Shown here: in pieces, positions 37,907-47,291 of the stretch
Layout of the letters: each line of letters starts with the position of its first letter
Position numbering within the stretch: the first letter of the stretch is position 1
Assembly (NCBI GenBank): GCA_025362975.1
Contig: JANYES010000021.1
Span: 186,001-250,000, forward strand
Length of the DNA: 64,000 nucleotides
Reading direction: 5' to 3'
From: Alphaproteobacteria bacterium
GTDB lineage: Bacteria; Pseudomonadota; Alphaproteobacteria; Rickettsiales; SXRF01
Made by a program: the position numbers and the translations under genes
The notes under the pieces: generated by a model
What the model saw: only the letters and a program-made list of their open reading frames with translations
Databases searched by the model: none
What the model was told of the DNA's origin: nothing

Positions 37907-39181
37907 TTACCAGCGGACTTCGAAGCGTTTGCGCAGGTAAATGGCGAGCGCGTTCATCATCAAAAGCAGCATCAGCAGCACTAAAATGCCCGCCGCTGTT
38001 TTTTCGACGAACCCGGCGTCGGGGCTACTGGCCCAGAGGTAAATCTGCACCGGCATGACGGTAGCGGACGTGGTGAAACTGCCCGGGATATCAGCGACGA
38101 ACGCGACCATGCCGATCATCAGCAAAGGCGCGGTTTCACCGATAGCGCGGCTCAGGCCAAGGATGGTGCCAGTCATGATGCCGGGCATGGCCAATGGCAG
38201 CACATGATGCCACACGACCTGTACAGGCGTGGCCCCAAGCGCCCTCGCCGCATCGCGGATGGAGCGGGGAATGGACGCGAGCGATACGCGCGTGGTGATG
38301 ATGATAACGGGCAAAATCATTAACGCCAGCGTCATCCCGCCGACGAGTGCGCTTGAGCGCGGCATGCCGAGTAGATTGATATACACCGCTAAGCCCAGAA
38401 GGCCAAATACGATGGAAGGAACGGCGGCGAGATTATTGATGTTCACCTCAATAATGTCGACCAGCTTGCCTTTCCTTGCGAATTCCTCAAGGTATACAGC
38501 GGTGGCGACCCCAAGCGGAAATACGATGGTAAGGCACATCAGTAGCGTAAAGCCCGAACCGGCCATTGCGCTTAAGAATCCGGCTTGTTCAGGCGAACGG
38601 GAATCGCCGTGGGTGAAGAACGTAATGTTGAACACGGTGCGCACTGCGCCCTTTTCTTTCAGCGTTTTCAGCCAGCCGATTTGCTGGTTGTTAAGCTGAC
38701 GGCTTTCTTCGGGCGTCGATTCCTTGATCACGCCTTTATAATACATATCGGCAAGGCTCGCGGCGGTCACCCACACATCCTGCCGTTGCCCCATCAACGC
38801 CGGATTTTTGTCGAGCGCGGTTTTAAGCGCTTTACCCGCGTTGTTGCTGATTATGGCGGTAACCAGCCGCTGCTGTGCGGGGTCAGTCACGTCGTAGAAC
38901 ATGCTGCGCATGGTTGCCTTGGCCAGCAGCATGTGCGTGGCGGATGAGATATCGGTGACGTCGCTGCCGGGCTCGTAGCAGAGCGTGGCGGCATCATAGA
39001 GTACTGTCATGCGGATCTCGGTCTGCAAGAATCCTTTCAGGCCGTTGGCGAACAGGCTGGTGAGCAAGATGATGAGCATCAAAACCGCAAGGCTGAGCGC
39101 TGCTTGTCCATAACGGCGGAAACGTTTTTCGGCGCGCAGGCGTTTGTTGTGCCGTGTCATATCGCGAATGGAACTACTCAT
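37907..39181 (-). CDS. pstA: Phosphate ABC transporter permease PstA
   Basis: Inner-membrane permease subunit, 424 residues, longer than the about 290 of enteric PstA because of an N-terminal extension (about 40-190) between the first membrane helix and the permease core, a known variant in alphaproteobacteria. The permease core has [22 protein letters not shown], the EAA loop that contacts PstB. It overlaps pstC by 8 bases and precedes pstB. Confidence 0.94.
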   Translation of the reverse strand: MSSSIRDMTRHNKRLRAEKRFRRYGQAALSLAVLMLIILLTSLFANGLKGFLQTEIRMTVLYDAATLCYEPGSDVTDISSATHMLLAKATMRSMFYDVTDPAQQRLVTAIISNNAGKALKTALDKNPALMGQRQDVWVTAASLADMYYKGVIKESTPEESRQLNNQQIGWLKTLKEKGAVRTVFNITFFTHGDSRSPEQAGFLSAMAGSGFTLLMCLTIVFPLGVATAVYLEEFARKGKLVDIIEVNINNLAAVPSIVFGLLGLAVYINLLGMPRSSALVGGMTLALMILPVIIITTRVSLASIPRSIRDAARALGATPVQVVWHHVLPLAMPGIMTGTILGLSRAIGETAPLLMIGMVAFVADIPGSFTTSATVMPVQIYLWASSPDAGFVEKTAAGILVLLMLLLMMNALAIYLRKRFEVRW

Positions 39182-40127
39182 TTTTCGCCTTATATTTTTT
39201 TACGATGATAAGCGCAACGATATTGAGTGCGAGGGTAATGCACAGCAGCGTAAGCCCAAGAGCGAATGCGGCAAGTGTTTTCGGGCTGTCGAATTCCTGA
39301 TCGCCCACCAGCAGCGACACGATCTGCACCGTGACAGTGGTGACGGATTTCAGCGGATTGAACGTCATATGCGCGGAAATGCCCGCCGCCATCACCACGA
39401 TCATGGTTTCGCCAATTGCGCGCGATACTGCCAGCAACACCGCGCCCATGATGCCCGGAATAGCTGCCGGCAGCACCACTTTGCAGATGGTTTCGGATTT
39501 GGTGCAGCCCAGCGCGTAGGAGCCTTCGCGAAGATGCTTGGGAATGGCGGTGATGATGTCGTCCGACAACGACGAGATGAACGGGATAATCATCACACCC
39601 ATCACTAGCCCCGCCGAAAGCGCGCTTTCCGAGGCGATATCGAGGCCGAACACGCCGCCGATGGCGCGCAGCGCCGGGGCCAGTAGGATGATGGCGAAAT
39701 AGCCGTACACTACCGTCGGGATACCTGCGAGTATTTCAAGCACGGGCTTGAGGATATTGCGCGTGCGCCGCGTGGCGTATTCAGAAAGATAGATGGCCGA
39801 AAGCAGCCCAGTGGGAATAGCCACGCACATAGCGATCAGCGTAATCAGCAGCGTGCCGACAAAAAGCGGCACCGCGCCGAACGCGCCGGAACTGCCCGCC
39901 TGATCGGCGCGAAGCGCCATCTGCGGGCTCCAGTGCAGTCCAAAAATAAAGTCGGTAATGGGCACGATTTTAAAGAAGCGCAGCGCTTCAAACAGTACCG
40001 AAAACACAATCATCAGTGTCACTAAAATAGACACGGTCGATGCAGCGGCCAGCAGCCACGTGATTATTTTGGATGTCAGATGGCGCGAGGCCGGAAGCGT
40101 TCGGTGGCGAATGGCGGCTGTGGTCAT
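39174..40127 (-). CDS. pstC: Phosphate ABC transporter permease PstC
   Basis: The second permease subunit, 317 residues with about six membrane helices. The EAA loop is YALGCTKSETICKVVLPAAIPG, and GIPTVVYGYFAIILLAP is a family landmark. It overlaps phoR by 4 bases (ATGA). The substrate-binding protein PstS is not encoded in this operon. Confidence 0.94.
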   Translation of the reverse strand: MTTAAIRHRTLPASRHLTSKIITWLLAAASTVSILVTLMIVFSVLFEALRFFKIVPITDFIFGLHWSPQMALRADQAGSSGAFGAVPLFVGTLLITLIAMCVAIPTGLLSAIYLSEYATRRTRNILKPVLEILAGIPTVVYGYFAIILLAPALRAIGGVFGLDIASESALSAGLVMGVMIIPFISSLSDDIITAIPKHLREGSYALGCTKSETICKVVLPAAIPGIMGAVLLAVSRAIGETMIVVMAAGISAHMTFNPLKSVTTVTVQIVSLLVGDQEFDSPKTLAAFALGLTLLCITLALNIVALIIVKKYKAKNE

Positions 40128-41575
40128 TGCGGCATCTCCGGTGCGTCTTTTTTCTCAATCAGCTGGGGAACGAGATCTTCATACAGCGGTAAATACACGC
40201 CGAACGTGCTGCCGTGGCCCACTTCGCTTTCGATGGTCAGCACGCCGTGGTGGCGGTTAAGAACGTGTTTGACGATGGCAAGGCCTAGGCCTGTGCCACC
40301 TACTTTACGTGTGCGCGCTGTGTCAACGCGGTAGAAACGTTCGGTCAGGCGCGGGATATGTTCTTTGGAAATGCCTTCACCGTGGTCCTGAATCGAGAAG
40401 AAAATGGCCCGCGACAGGTTGCGGAAGGACGGGTCGTCCGGTAGGCTGGACGTCAGTTTCGCAGTAACAATAACTTCGGTATCCGAGTTGGTATATTTGA
40501 TAGCATTGCCGATTAAATTGCGCACGACTTGCGCCAATTCCTCGTCGTCGCCTTTGGTGGCGGGCAGGTTTTCGTTGAGCTTAAGGCGGATGGACACGTT
40601 CTTCTGTTTGCACGCCCATTCGAAATGCTGCTTTTCCGATTTGATGATGCGCAGCAGGTCGACTTTAGAAATCGGCGCGGCATTGACGTTCATTTCGACT
40701 TTGGACAGAGACAGCAGATCATTCACCAGCTTGCTCATGCGCTCGGCCTGATCGGCCATGACTTTTAAGAACTCATCGCGTGCCCCGGCATCGTCTTTAG
40801 CGGGCCCGCGCAGGGTTTCGATAAAGCCAATAATCGACGCCAGCGGGGTGCGGATTTCGTGGGAGGCGTTCGCCACGAAGTCGGCGCGCATCCGCTGGAT
40901 GCGTTTTTGCTGGGTGATGTCGGTGAGCGTGATGACGATGGAAATGCCGCCTTCGGACGGAATCGGGAAGCGTTCGATGATCGCCTGGAAATCTTTCATG
41001 AACGGCTCGCCGAGGTGGAATTCGACCTCCTGCCCGTGCAGATCGTCGATCACGGCGGAAATGGCGTTCATCAACGTTTCGTTGGGGATGATATCACGCA
41101 AATGGCGGTGCGCCAGATTCTGACCGAAAATATTGCGCGCGGCGCGGTTGGTGCGCACGATGACTTTGCTGTCGTTGGTCATGATGAGGATGTCAGGCAG
41201 CGTATCGACAAGGATTTCGCGCTCGGTGATGACGGTTTCCATCTCCTGCCGCTTATTTTCCCACGATTGCTGCAAGCGGTTGAGCGCGCCGGAAAGTTCG
41301 CCGACGTTGCTGAGGAAACTCAAATCCGGCGAGCGCACGCGGCGATCAAGCGCGAGGTCGTTTACATAGTGCGTAAGCGCTGAAATATTGGACAGGAAGG
41401 GGATGACAAACACCGCCGACACCATCATCGTGCCGATATAGCCATAAACAAAATAGCTGAAATCCAGCGCGCCGAGGATGGCAAAGAGCGACAGCACCAG
41501 CAGCGACGGGCTGGACACCACCATGATCGTCTTTAGCAGCGTGGAAAACGGGATGACGGGCTTATTCTGTTGCAT
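40124..41575 (-). CDS. phoR: Phosphate regulon sensor histidine kinase PhoR
   Basis: A 483-residue membrane kinase: two transmembrane helices (about 15-60), a PAS-like domain (about 115-225), the dimerisation/phosphoacceptor helix with His239 in NASHEIRTPLASIIGF, and an HATPase with NLIGNAIKYT, DHGEGI and GGTGLGLAIVKH. It heads phoR-pstC-pstA-pstB, which argues for phosphate sensing through the transporter. The response regulator phoB is not in the window. A 10-bp palindrome (41626-41635) lies upstream. Confidence 0.93.
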   Translation of the reverse strand: MQQNKPVIPFSTLLKTIMVVSSPSLLVLSLFAILGALDFSYFVYGYIGTMMVSAVFVIPFLSNISALTHYVNDLALDRRVRSPDLSFLSNVGELSGALNRLQQSWENKRQEMETVITEREILVDTLPDILIMTNDSKVIVRTNRAARNIFGQNLAHRHLRDIIPNETLMNAISAVIDDLHGQEVEFHLGEPFMKDFQAIIERFPIPSEGGISIVITLTDITQQKRIQRMRADFVANASHEIRTPLASIIGFIETLRGPAKDDAGARDEFLKVMADQAERMSKLVNDLLSLSKVEMNVNAAPISKVDLLRIIKSEKQHFEWACKQKNVSIRLKLNENLPATKGDDEELAQVVRNLIGNAIKYTNSDTEVIVTAKLTSSLPDDPSFRNLSRAIFFSIQDHGEGISKEHIPRLTERFYRVDTARTRKVGGTGLGLAIVKHVLNRHHGVLTIESEVGHGSTFGVYLPLYEDLVPQLIEKKDAPEMPQ

Positions 41576-41704
41576 GAGTGCAGCGTTTGTTTATGTCCTT
41601 ATGGGCCATAGTTTTAACATGGTGTGTGCGCGCACGCAAAGCAATGTTGCAGCTTTATAATTAATGCAAAACAACGAATTAGGCAGCCAAATTGCGGCGA
41701 TGGC

Positions 41705-42904
41705 TTAAGGCAGGAAACCGATCAGCTCCTTGGCTTCGGCTACTGTTTTGCCGGAGATATCTTTGGCCTTGGCGACGCCTTTGGCGAGGACCTCGTCGAT
41801 GTAGTCAGGGGATTTCAGCAGTTCGCGCATTTTTTGGGTGATGGGGGTGAGGCGTTCGACGGCGATTTCGGTGAGGATTTGCTTGAAGGCGGAGAAGTTC
41901 TTATCGCCGACTTCTGCGAGCGCCTGTTCACGATTGACGCCCTTAAGTGCGGCATAGATGTTGACTAGATTGGAGGCTTCCGGACGATTTTCATTGTTTT
42001 CGCCAATAGTCATCACGCTATCGGACGTGGACTTCTTGAATTTCTTCGCAATGGCATCGGCATCATCAGTCAGATTGATGCGCGATAAATCCGATTCGTC
42101 GGATTTGCTCATTTTCTTGGTCCCGTCTTTCAGGCTCATGACGCGCGTTCCCTCGCCCATGATGACGGGTTCAGGCAGCGGGAAGAAGCCGCCTTTGTTT
42201 TCGGTGACGTTGTAGTTTTTGTTGTAGGCGCGGTTGAAGGCTCCCGCGATGTCGCGACAGAGTTCGAGATGTTGCTTCTGGTCGTGGCCTACGGGGACGT
42301 GGGTTGCTTTGTAGACGAGGATGTCGGCGGCCATTAATACAGGATAGGAAAAAAGGGCTAAATTTGACTTCTCGGACTTATTAAAACTATCATTTATTTC
42401 ATCAATTAACCCAACGATTTTATCGGCTTCAATTTCAACTCTATTAGACGCACCAGTAGGAATCATCCCATCAGTAGCAATTTTTTTAATCATTTCGGCT
42501 GCATTTTTTAATTCACCGCAAGATTCATTGACAGCTTTCTTTGAGCTATGAATTTTCTCTTTGAACTGCGTCATACGACTGAGCCAACTAAGTGGAGTAT
42601 GACAGGAAAGCATCCATGAAAGTTCCGCATGTCCCGACACCGCCGACTGATGGAAAATGGCGCTTTTTTCTGGGTCGACACCGCACGCGATGTAGGCGGC
42701 GGCGGTTTCGCGCACGTTGGCGCGGAGTTTTTGCGGGTCTTGTGCCACGGTGATGGCGTGCAAATCGGCCAGCATGAACAGGCACTCGTAATCGTGCTGG
42801 AGGGCCACCCAGTTGCGGATGGCACCTAAATAATTGCCTAAATGCAGGTTGCCGGTCGGCTGGACGCCGGAGAGGATACGACCCATAACGCTATCAAATT
42901 CCAT
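41705..42904 (-). CDS. trpS: Tryptophanyl-tRNA synthetase with a large in-frame insertion
   Basis: TrpS charges tRNA(Trp). The class I signatures are intact: GVQPTGNLHLGNYLGA (HIGH equivalent) and KKMSKSDES (KMSKS). From ATG 42904 it has 399 residues, against about 330-350 in the family; ATG 42886 (MGRILSGVQ) is an alternative start. Most of the excess is a block of about 64 residues between TQFKEK and LALFSYPVLMAADI, where about 10 are usual. That block is markedly AT-rich. The frame is kept, so the enzyme may still be functional. Confidence 0.93.
   Translation of the reverse strand: MEFDSVMGRILSGVQPTGNLHLGNYLGAIRNWVALQHDYECLFMLADLHAITVAQDPQKLRANVRETAAAYIACGVDPEKSAIFHQSAVSGHAELSWMLSCHTPLSWLSRMTQFKEKIHSSKKAVNESCGELKNAAEMIKKIATDGMIPTGASNRVEIEADKIVGLIDEINDSFNKSEKSNLALFSYPVLMAADILVYKATHVPVGHDQKQHLELCRDIAGAFNRAYNKNYNVTENKGGFFPLPEPVIMGEGTRVMSLKDGTKKMSKSDESDLSRINLTDDADAIAKKFKKSTSDSVMTIGENNENRPEASNLVNIYAALKGVNREQALAEVGDKNFSAFKQILTEIAVERLTPITQKMRELLKSPDYIDEVLAKGVAKAKDISGKTVAEAKELIGFLP
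42362..42553 (-). other. AT-rich in-frame insertion in trpS
   Basis: Bases 42361-42540 contain 60 G+C of 180 (33%), against 37 of 60 (62%) in 42241-42300 and 32 of 60 (53%) in 42601-42660. The stretch encodes a Lys/Ile/Asn/Glu-rich segment (for example KNAAEMIKKIATDGMIP) with none of the codon preference of the rest of the gene. It looks like DNA acquired from another source and kept in frame. I see no second copy in the window and no clear terminal repeats. Confidence 0.7.
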
Positions 42905-43024
42905 CAAAAAGTTACCGCATCTTACTACCAGCCCTGCGATGCCACGCAACTGGTAATTTCTAGCCCTTGCGGGATTTATGGGGTTTGGGGTATATCAGAG
43001 ACTTAAACCATTGGAGAAACGCCC

Positions 43025-44026
43025 ATGAGCCATCGTTCAGGTGCCTACCCGCAGGTCCGCCTGCGCCGCAACCGCGCAAACGCGTGGAGCCGCGAGATGC
43101 TGGCCGAGCACCGGTTGCATGCGTCGGATTTGATTTTGCCAATATTCATTCAGGAGGGCACCAATACTGAAACGCCGATCCTATCCATGCCGGGCGTGTC
43201 GCGCATCACGCTGGACTTGCTTGTTAAAAAAGCTAAGTCAGCTAAACAGCTAGGCATTCCTGCCCTCGCCCTTTTTCCGGTGATTGATATGAAATGGAAA
43301 ACGCCAATGGGAGATGAGGCGTTGCAGCCGGACAATCTGGTATGCCGTGCAATCAAGGAACTCAAAAACGCCGTGCCGGATATCGGCATCATTTGCGACG
43401 TAGCGCTCGACCCGTACACCTCGCACGGGCAGGACGGCGTCGCGGAAAACGGCGTCATCCTCAATGACGCCACCATCGATATTTTATGCAAACAGGCAGT
43501 CGTGATGGCCAAAGCCGGTTGCGATATCGTGGCCCCTTCGGACATGATGGACGGGCGCGTCGGCGCGATCCGTGCAGCGCTCGATAGCGAAAGCCTGATC
43601 GATACGTCAATTCTGGCATATAGCGCCAAATATGCGTCGCACCATTACGGCCCGTTCCGCGATGCGGTGGATTCCAAAAAACTTTTGGGCGCTGCCTATA
43701 AGCGCACCTACCAGATGGACCCGGCCAACAGCGCGGAAGCTTTGCGCGAAATTGCGCTCGATATCGCCGAGGGTGCGGATATGGTGATGGTGAAGCCGGG
43801 CTTAAGCTATCTCGACATACTTTACCGCGCAGCAAGCAACTTCAATGTGCCGGTGCTGGTGTACCATGTCAGCGGCGAATACGCGATGGTGAAGGCTGCG
43901 GGCGTGCAAGGGTGGATCGACGGCGATCAGGTGATGCTGGAGCATTTGCTCGCGTTCAAACGCGCCGGAGCACGCGCCATACTTACGTATGCGGCGATGG
44001 ACGTTGCGGAATTTTTAGCTAAATAA
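43025..44026 (+). CDS. hemB: Delta-aminolevulinic acid dehydratase HemB
   Basis: HemB condenses two 5-aminolevulinate molecules to porphobilinogen in heme synthesis. The 333-residue protein shows DVALDPYTSHGQDG, PSDMMDGRVGAIR, the active-site lysines in AYSAKYAS and VMVKPGLSYLD. The DVALDPYTSHGQDG form lacks the cysteine triad of zinc enzymes, so it is the Mg2+ type. A GGAG Shine-Dalgarno precedes the ATG. The gene is flanked on both sides by minus-strand genes. Confidence 0.96.
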   Translation: MSHRSGAYPQVRLRRNRANAWSREMLAEHRLHASDLILPIFIQEGTNTETPILSMPGVSRITLDLLVKKAKSAKQLGIPALALFPVIDMKWKTPMGDEALQPDNLVCRAIKELKNAVPDIGIICDVALDPYTSHGQDGVAENGVILNDATIDILCKQAVVMAKAGCDIVAPSDMMDGRVGAIRAALDSESLIDTSILAYSAKYASHHYGPFRDAVDSKKLLGAAYKRTYQMDPANSAEALREIALDIAEGADMVMVKPGLSYLDILYRAASNFNVPVLVYHVSGEYAMVKAAGVQGWIDGDQVMLEHLLAFKRAGARAILTYAAMDVAEFLAK

Positions 44027-44173
44027 TCAGCCCTGCTGCCACCAGTCGTTGACGGGGCGGCGCGCACACGGGCTGTTATCGGCGCCGACGCATGGGCTTT
44101 TCAGGTCAGGCTCTTTGTTGGAGCATGCGGGTAGCAGCGAAAGCGCGATACCGATCAGAAGCCATTTAGTCAT
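44027..44173 (-). CDS. virB7: VirB7-like small lipoprotein
   Basis: A 48-residue frame between hemB and the virB6 genes, too short for usual gene calls. It begins MTKWLLIGIALSLLPACSNK, a lipoprotein signal with lipobox LLPAC and lipidated Cys17. The mature part contains two further cysteines and ends ARRPVNDWWQQG. Size, lipobox and the Pro-Val-Asn...Trp ending agree with VirB7, the outer-membrane lipoprotein that stabilises VirB9 in type IV secretion. It lies 97 bases after the last virB6 on the same strand and its stop abuts the hemB stop. Alternative: an unrelated small lipoprotein. Confidence 0.65.
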   Translation of the reverse strand: MTKWLLIGIALSLLPACSNKEPDLKSPCVGADNSPCARRPVNDWWQQG

Positions 44174-44270
44174 AGGGTCCTCATTTGCTTGTGCAGAATG
44201 ATAGTGGTTGGAGCGATACTACGCCCGCACCAAACAAATGGCAACCGCTTGGTAACGCCACGGCAGGCGA

Positions 44271-45827
44271 TTATTTACTCGGCGGTTTAGCGCCTGGAAT
44301 CGGCATCGGCGGTTTGATCGAACCGGCGTCCAGCGTGCCGCGGCCACTAACCATCGCTGCCTGACGTTTGGTAAGTTCAGCCACCTGCGCACCAGTACGG
44401 CCTGCACCGAATCTGCCGCCGCCCGGAGTGACGGTCGAAGAAGCCCGGCCCGTGCCGCCGCCGCCCGGCTTACCGCCCGGACCAGCGCCGCCACCGCCGC
44501 CTTTAGCGCCGCCCCCTGCGTCACCGCCGCCTGGCGAGCCTTTGTATTCAAAGCTCGTGGAAGCGTTGGCGATATCTTTGGCGATCTGCACAACGATGAC
44601 GTTGAAGCGTTTGGCAAGGTCAGCCAGAATCCATAATGTCAGCGGCAGCATGATGCCTACCGGATGAATCGGCTGCCCGCCGCAACCGGTGTTATCAGGG
44701 CCGGTATAACCCCACGTGCCGTCGAATGGCACGTAGATGCCGAGGTTGCAATCCCACACCGCAAAGCGCCAGTAATGCTCGGCGAACGGTGCGCCGCGCA
44801 AGGTTTCAGCCCATTCGGTCCAGCAGACTTTCATCGAGATCAGCTGGTCAAGCCCGGATTTGATGAGCTGCACGAAGAAAGCGAAGAAGGTGAACAGGAA
44901 TATCGGCTGCAGGCAGGAGTTGACCACCTGATTGAGCCAGCCGTCAAACAACTGCCGCGTTCGCGAGAACATGATACAGGCGAGGAACAACGGCGCGAGG
45001 CCAAACAGCAGCGTGCGCATGACCAGCGCCATAATGTATACCCAGATAGCGTTGAGCATGGCCTTGATGAAAGTATAAAGGCTGACCGTCAGCAGGATAA
45101 TAATCACCCAGCCATACGGGCCGGTGAGCGCGGCGGCCATAAGTGTCACGAGCATTTTAGTCGACACCGCTTCCACGATGGCGTTATCCATCCAGTCGAA
45201 CGGATTACCGCCGAGGTTGTTGCCGCCGATGGAAATTTGCGACACGTGCGTAATAATATCGTCGGTGCCGTCGTTGAAGAATTTAACGAAGGTATCGCCG
45301 AACATGCCAAGCGCATTGCCGTTGAGCAGCATGCCGATGATGCCGATTTTGACCATTCGGATGAAAAAGTCGTACACGGTGAGCTGCACCATGCCGAAGG
45401 TAAAGCTGACGGCGTATACAGTTACATACAGCACGACAGCGGCGGTGATGGCATCATGGAAGCCCTTTGCGGCCATGATCGAGGAAAACATGGCGGCTGC
45501 CATCGGGTTGAGGGCGGCTTTGAGGTTGGCGATAATCGTGGCGACGATGCCTTTGCCTGGTTCGGGCCATTTGATGTTGTATTCCGGGTCGGAAGTACAG
45601 GTGCCGTCGGGGTCGGCGTTTTCTTTACAGACGTCGCTGCCGTCCTGACAGGTGCCGGGCAGGTTGCGGTCGGACATACAGATCGCGCCCCCATTGGTGC
45701 CGTTACACGTATCGGCGAAAGCTGCACCAGGGAGCGCGGTAAAGATGAGCGCCGCCCACATGATTGCGAAAGCAAGCCCGCGAGAAATACCGAACCGTGA
45801 GATGATGGAATGGATGAGCTGTGTCAT
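44271..45827 (-). CDS. virB6: VirB6/TrbL-family type IV secretion channel protein (third copy)
   Basis: A 518-residue polytopic inner-membrane protein of the VirB6/TrbL family. An N-terminal signal-like helix (cleavage after AFA near residue 38) is followed by a cysteine-rich periplasmic segment, then five or more membrane helices (about 105-400) and a C-terminal Gly-rich tail (about 430-500) with repeated GGG runs. VirB6 forms part of the inner-membrane translocation channel. The ATG overlaps the stop of the preceding virB6 by 4 bases. The Gly-rich tail is absent from the other two copies. Confidence 0.85.
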   Translation of the reverse strand: MTQLIHSIISRFGISRGLAFAIMWAALIFTALPGAAFADTCNGTNGGAICMSDRNLPGTCQDGSDVCKENADPDGTCTSDPEYNIKWPEPGKGIVATIIANLKAALNPMAAAMFSSIMAAKGFHDAITAAVVLYVTVYAVSFTFGMVQLTVYDFFIRMVKIGIIGMLLNGNALGMFGDTFVKFFNDGTDDIITHVSQISIGGNNLGGNPFDWMDNAIVEAVSTKMLVTLMAAALTGPYGWVIIILLTVSLYTFIKAMLNAIWVYIMALVMRTLLFGLAPLFLACIMFSRTRQLFDGWLNQVVNSCLQPIFLFTFFAFFVQLIKSGLDQLISMKVCWTEWAETLRGAPFAEHYWRFAVWDCNLGIYVPFDGTWGYTGPDNTGCGGQPIHPVGIMLPLTLWILADLAKRFNVIVVQIAKDIANASTSFEYKGSPGGGDAGGGAKGGGGGAGPGGKPGGGGTGRASSTVTPGGGRFGAGRTGAQVAELTKRQAAMVSGRGTLDAGSIKPPMPIPGAKPPSK

Positions 45828-47290
45828 TTTAAAGCTTTCCTGCCTAACATATTTCCCATCAGAGCACCGCCGATTGCGCCGGCCTCCGTCATTTGTTTGC
45901 TTCCCGATCCCGAGGCCACGTTGCCGCCGAGCGCGCCTCCGGCGACTGTTGTCAGCCCTTGCGCGGATTCGCTCTTCACCTCGTTGACTTTTTCCTTGAG
46001 CGACGGCGACTTGAACGACAGCGTACCCGCCGAACCAGCGATTTCTTGCGCCACGCCCGGCAGCTTTTCAATCAATTGCTTCAGCACAGATGTATAAATC
46101 CACAGGCTGATGAGTGCAAATAGCACCTTCTGCCCCACCTCCTTATGGTGCGGGCCGAAATTGATGCCGGGCGGATTCATGCCGTTAGGATCGAAGCCTC
46201 CGCGATTGAACGGATTGATGTTGCCCTGCGCAATCGGCACGTTCCTCACCTGCCCTTTGGTTTTATCCAGTGTCTTGCTCAAATCATTCGTGTAGTTCGG
46301 GTCCATGCCCATGCTGAAGCCGAAGAGCGGCTGGTTGATCTTCCAGAAGTGGCTGAAGTCAGGCGGATTAGCGGGGTCCATCGGCATGGTGAAGTTAAAT
46401 GTCGGTAGCAAAATGGTAAATATCTGCGCAATCAGCCCTATATAAACCCCGAGCGATATCGACAGGAACGCAAAAATAAACACCGGCACCAGCATGGCAC
46501 CGATGATCGTATCCAGCCATTTCCTGAAATAACGCTCCGTCTGCTGGAACAGGAACATCGGCACGAACATCGGCGAAATAATCAGCATGAACGCCACGAT
46601 CAAGTACGCCGTCAGGAACGTGTAGACAATTTCCATAAGGAACAATAAAAATTCAAGGAACGCCACGATCACGCCGGACGACATTGCAAAGCTTGTCGTG
46701 TCCGAAGTGATGCCGGTTCCCAGCCACATCAGGCCCTGGAACAGCGCAATGCCTGGCGAAAATCCGAACAACGTGCCTAAAATAGTATCAATCATTCCCC
46801 ACGGCGTATAACTCGCGAATCCCGACATATTGGGCGCCATAACCGCCCATGTGAGTAATTCATCCATGATGTCGAAGACATTCTGGGCGAAGCCGCCGAG
46901 GTTAAAGCTGAATACCGCAACAAACGCGACTTTAAGCGCTTCAGTCACGGATTTACTATTGAAGCCGCGCTCACCGGCGGCAATGCGCGCGCCGTGCATA
47001 GTAACGGCGACGATGAGTACGGTGGCAACCGTGCCGCGGAAATAATCCGATATCTGCGCCAGGGCGCTCACAGTTGCGTTACGGATAGTGCTTTCGACGC
47101 AGAAGACGATCGGGCCTGTCAGCGCTTCCGGCGGGAATCCGCCCGCTTCGGAGCAATCCTGAATAGTCATGCCCGCCATTTGCGCCATTGCTGGCGCCGG
47201 GGCAAGTATCGTCACGCCAAAGACAAAAGCGAGCGCGGCGAGCATTTGCTTCCACGATCCTTTCCTGCCCTGTACGTGTGATTGCTGCAT
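45824..47290 (-). CDS. virB6: VirB6/TrbL-family type IV secretion channel protein (second copy)
   Basis: A 488-residue VirB6 family protein. Signal peptide at residues about 1-36 (AMA|QM), a short periplasmic segment with cysteines (DCSEAGG, VFCVES), membrane helices between about 80 and 290 and another near 390, and a C-terminal soluble part ending in GGALMGNMLGRKALK. It starts 1 base before the end of the preceding virB6 gene region and overlaps the next by 4 bases. It differs strongly from its two neighbours, so the triplication is ancient. Confidence 0.85.
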   Translation of the reverse strand: MQQSHVQGRKGSWKQMLAALAFVFGVTILAPAPAMAQMAGMTIQDCSEAGGFPPEALTGPIVFCVESTIRNATVSALAQISDYFRGTVATVLIVAVTMHGARIAAGERGFNSKSVTEALKVAFVAVFSFNLGGFAQNVFDIMDELLTWAVMAPNMSGFASYTPWGMIDTILGTLFGFSPGIALFQGLMWLGTGITSDTTSFAMSSGVIVAFLEFLLFLMEIVYTFLTAYLIVAFMLIISPMFVPMFLFQQTERYFRKWLDTIIGAMLVPVFIFAFLSISLGVYIGLIAQIFTILLPTFNFTMPMDPANPPDFSHFWKINQPLFGFSMGMDPNYTNDLSKTLDKTKGQVRNVPIAQGNINPFNRGGFDPNGMNPPGINFGPHHKEVGQKVLFALISLWIYTSVLKQLIEKLPGVAQEIAGSAGTLSFKSPSLKEKVNEVKSESAQGLTTVAGGALGGNVASGSGSKQMTEAGAIGGALMGNMLGRKALK

Positions 47291-47291
47291 A

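Noticed and set aside
36990-41630. Shared TTAACATGGTG upstream of the PAS_5 gene (36990) and phoR (41614)
   Set aside because: An 11-base match between two sites is expected by chance many times in 64 kb, and the CtrA-like spacing is imperfect in both.
44664-45800. 378-codon plus-strand frame opposite virB6
   Set aside because: His/Glu/Asp-rich shadow; the minus frame shows membrane helices and links to its neighbours by overlaps.
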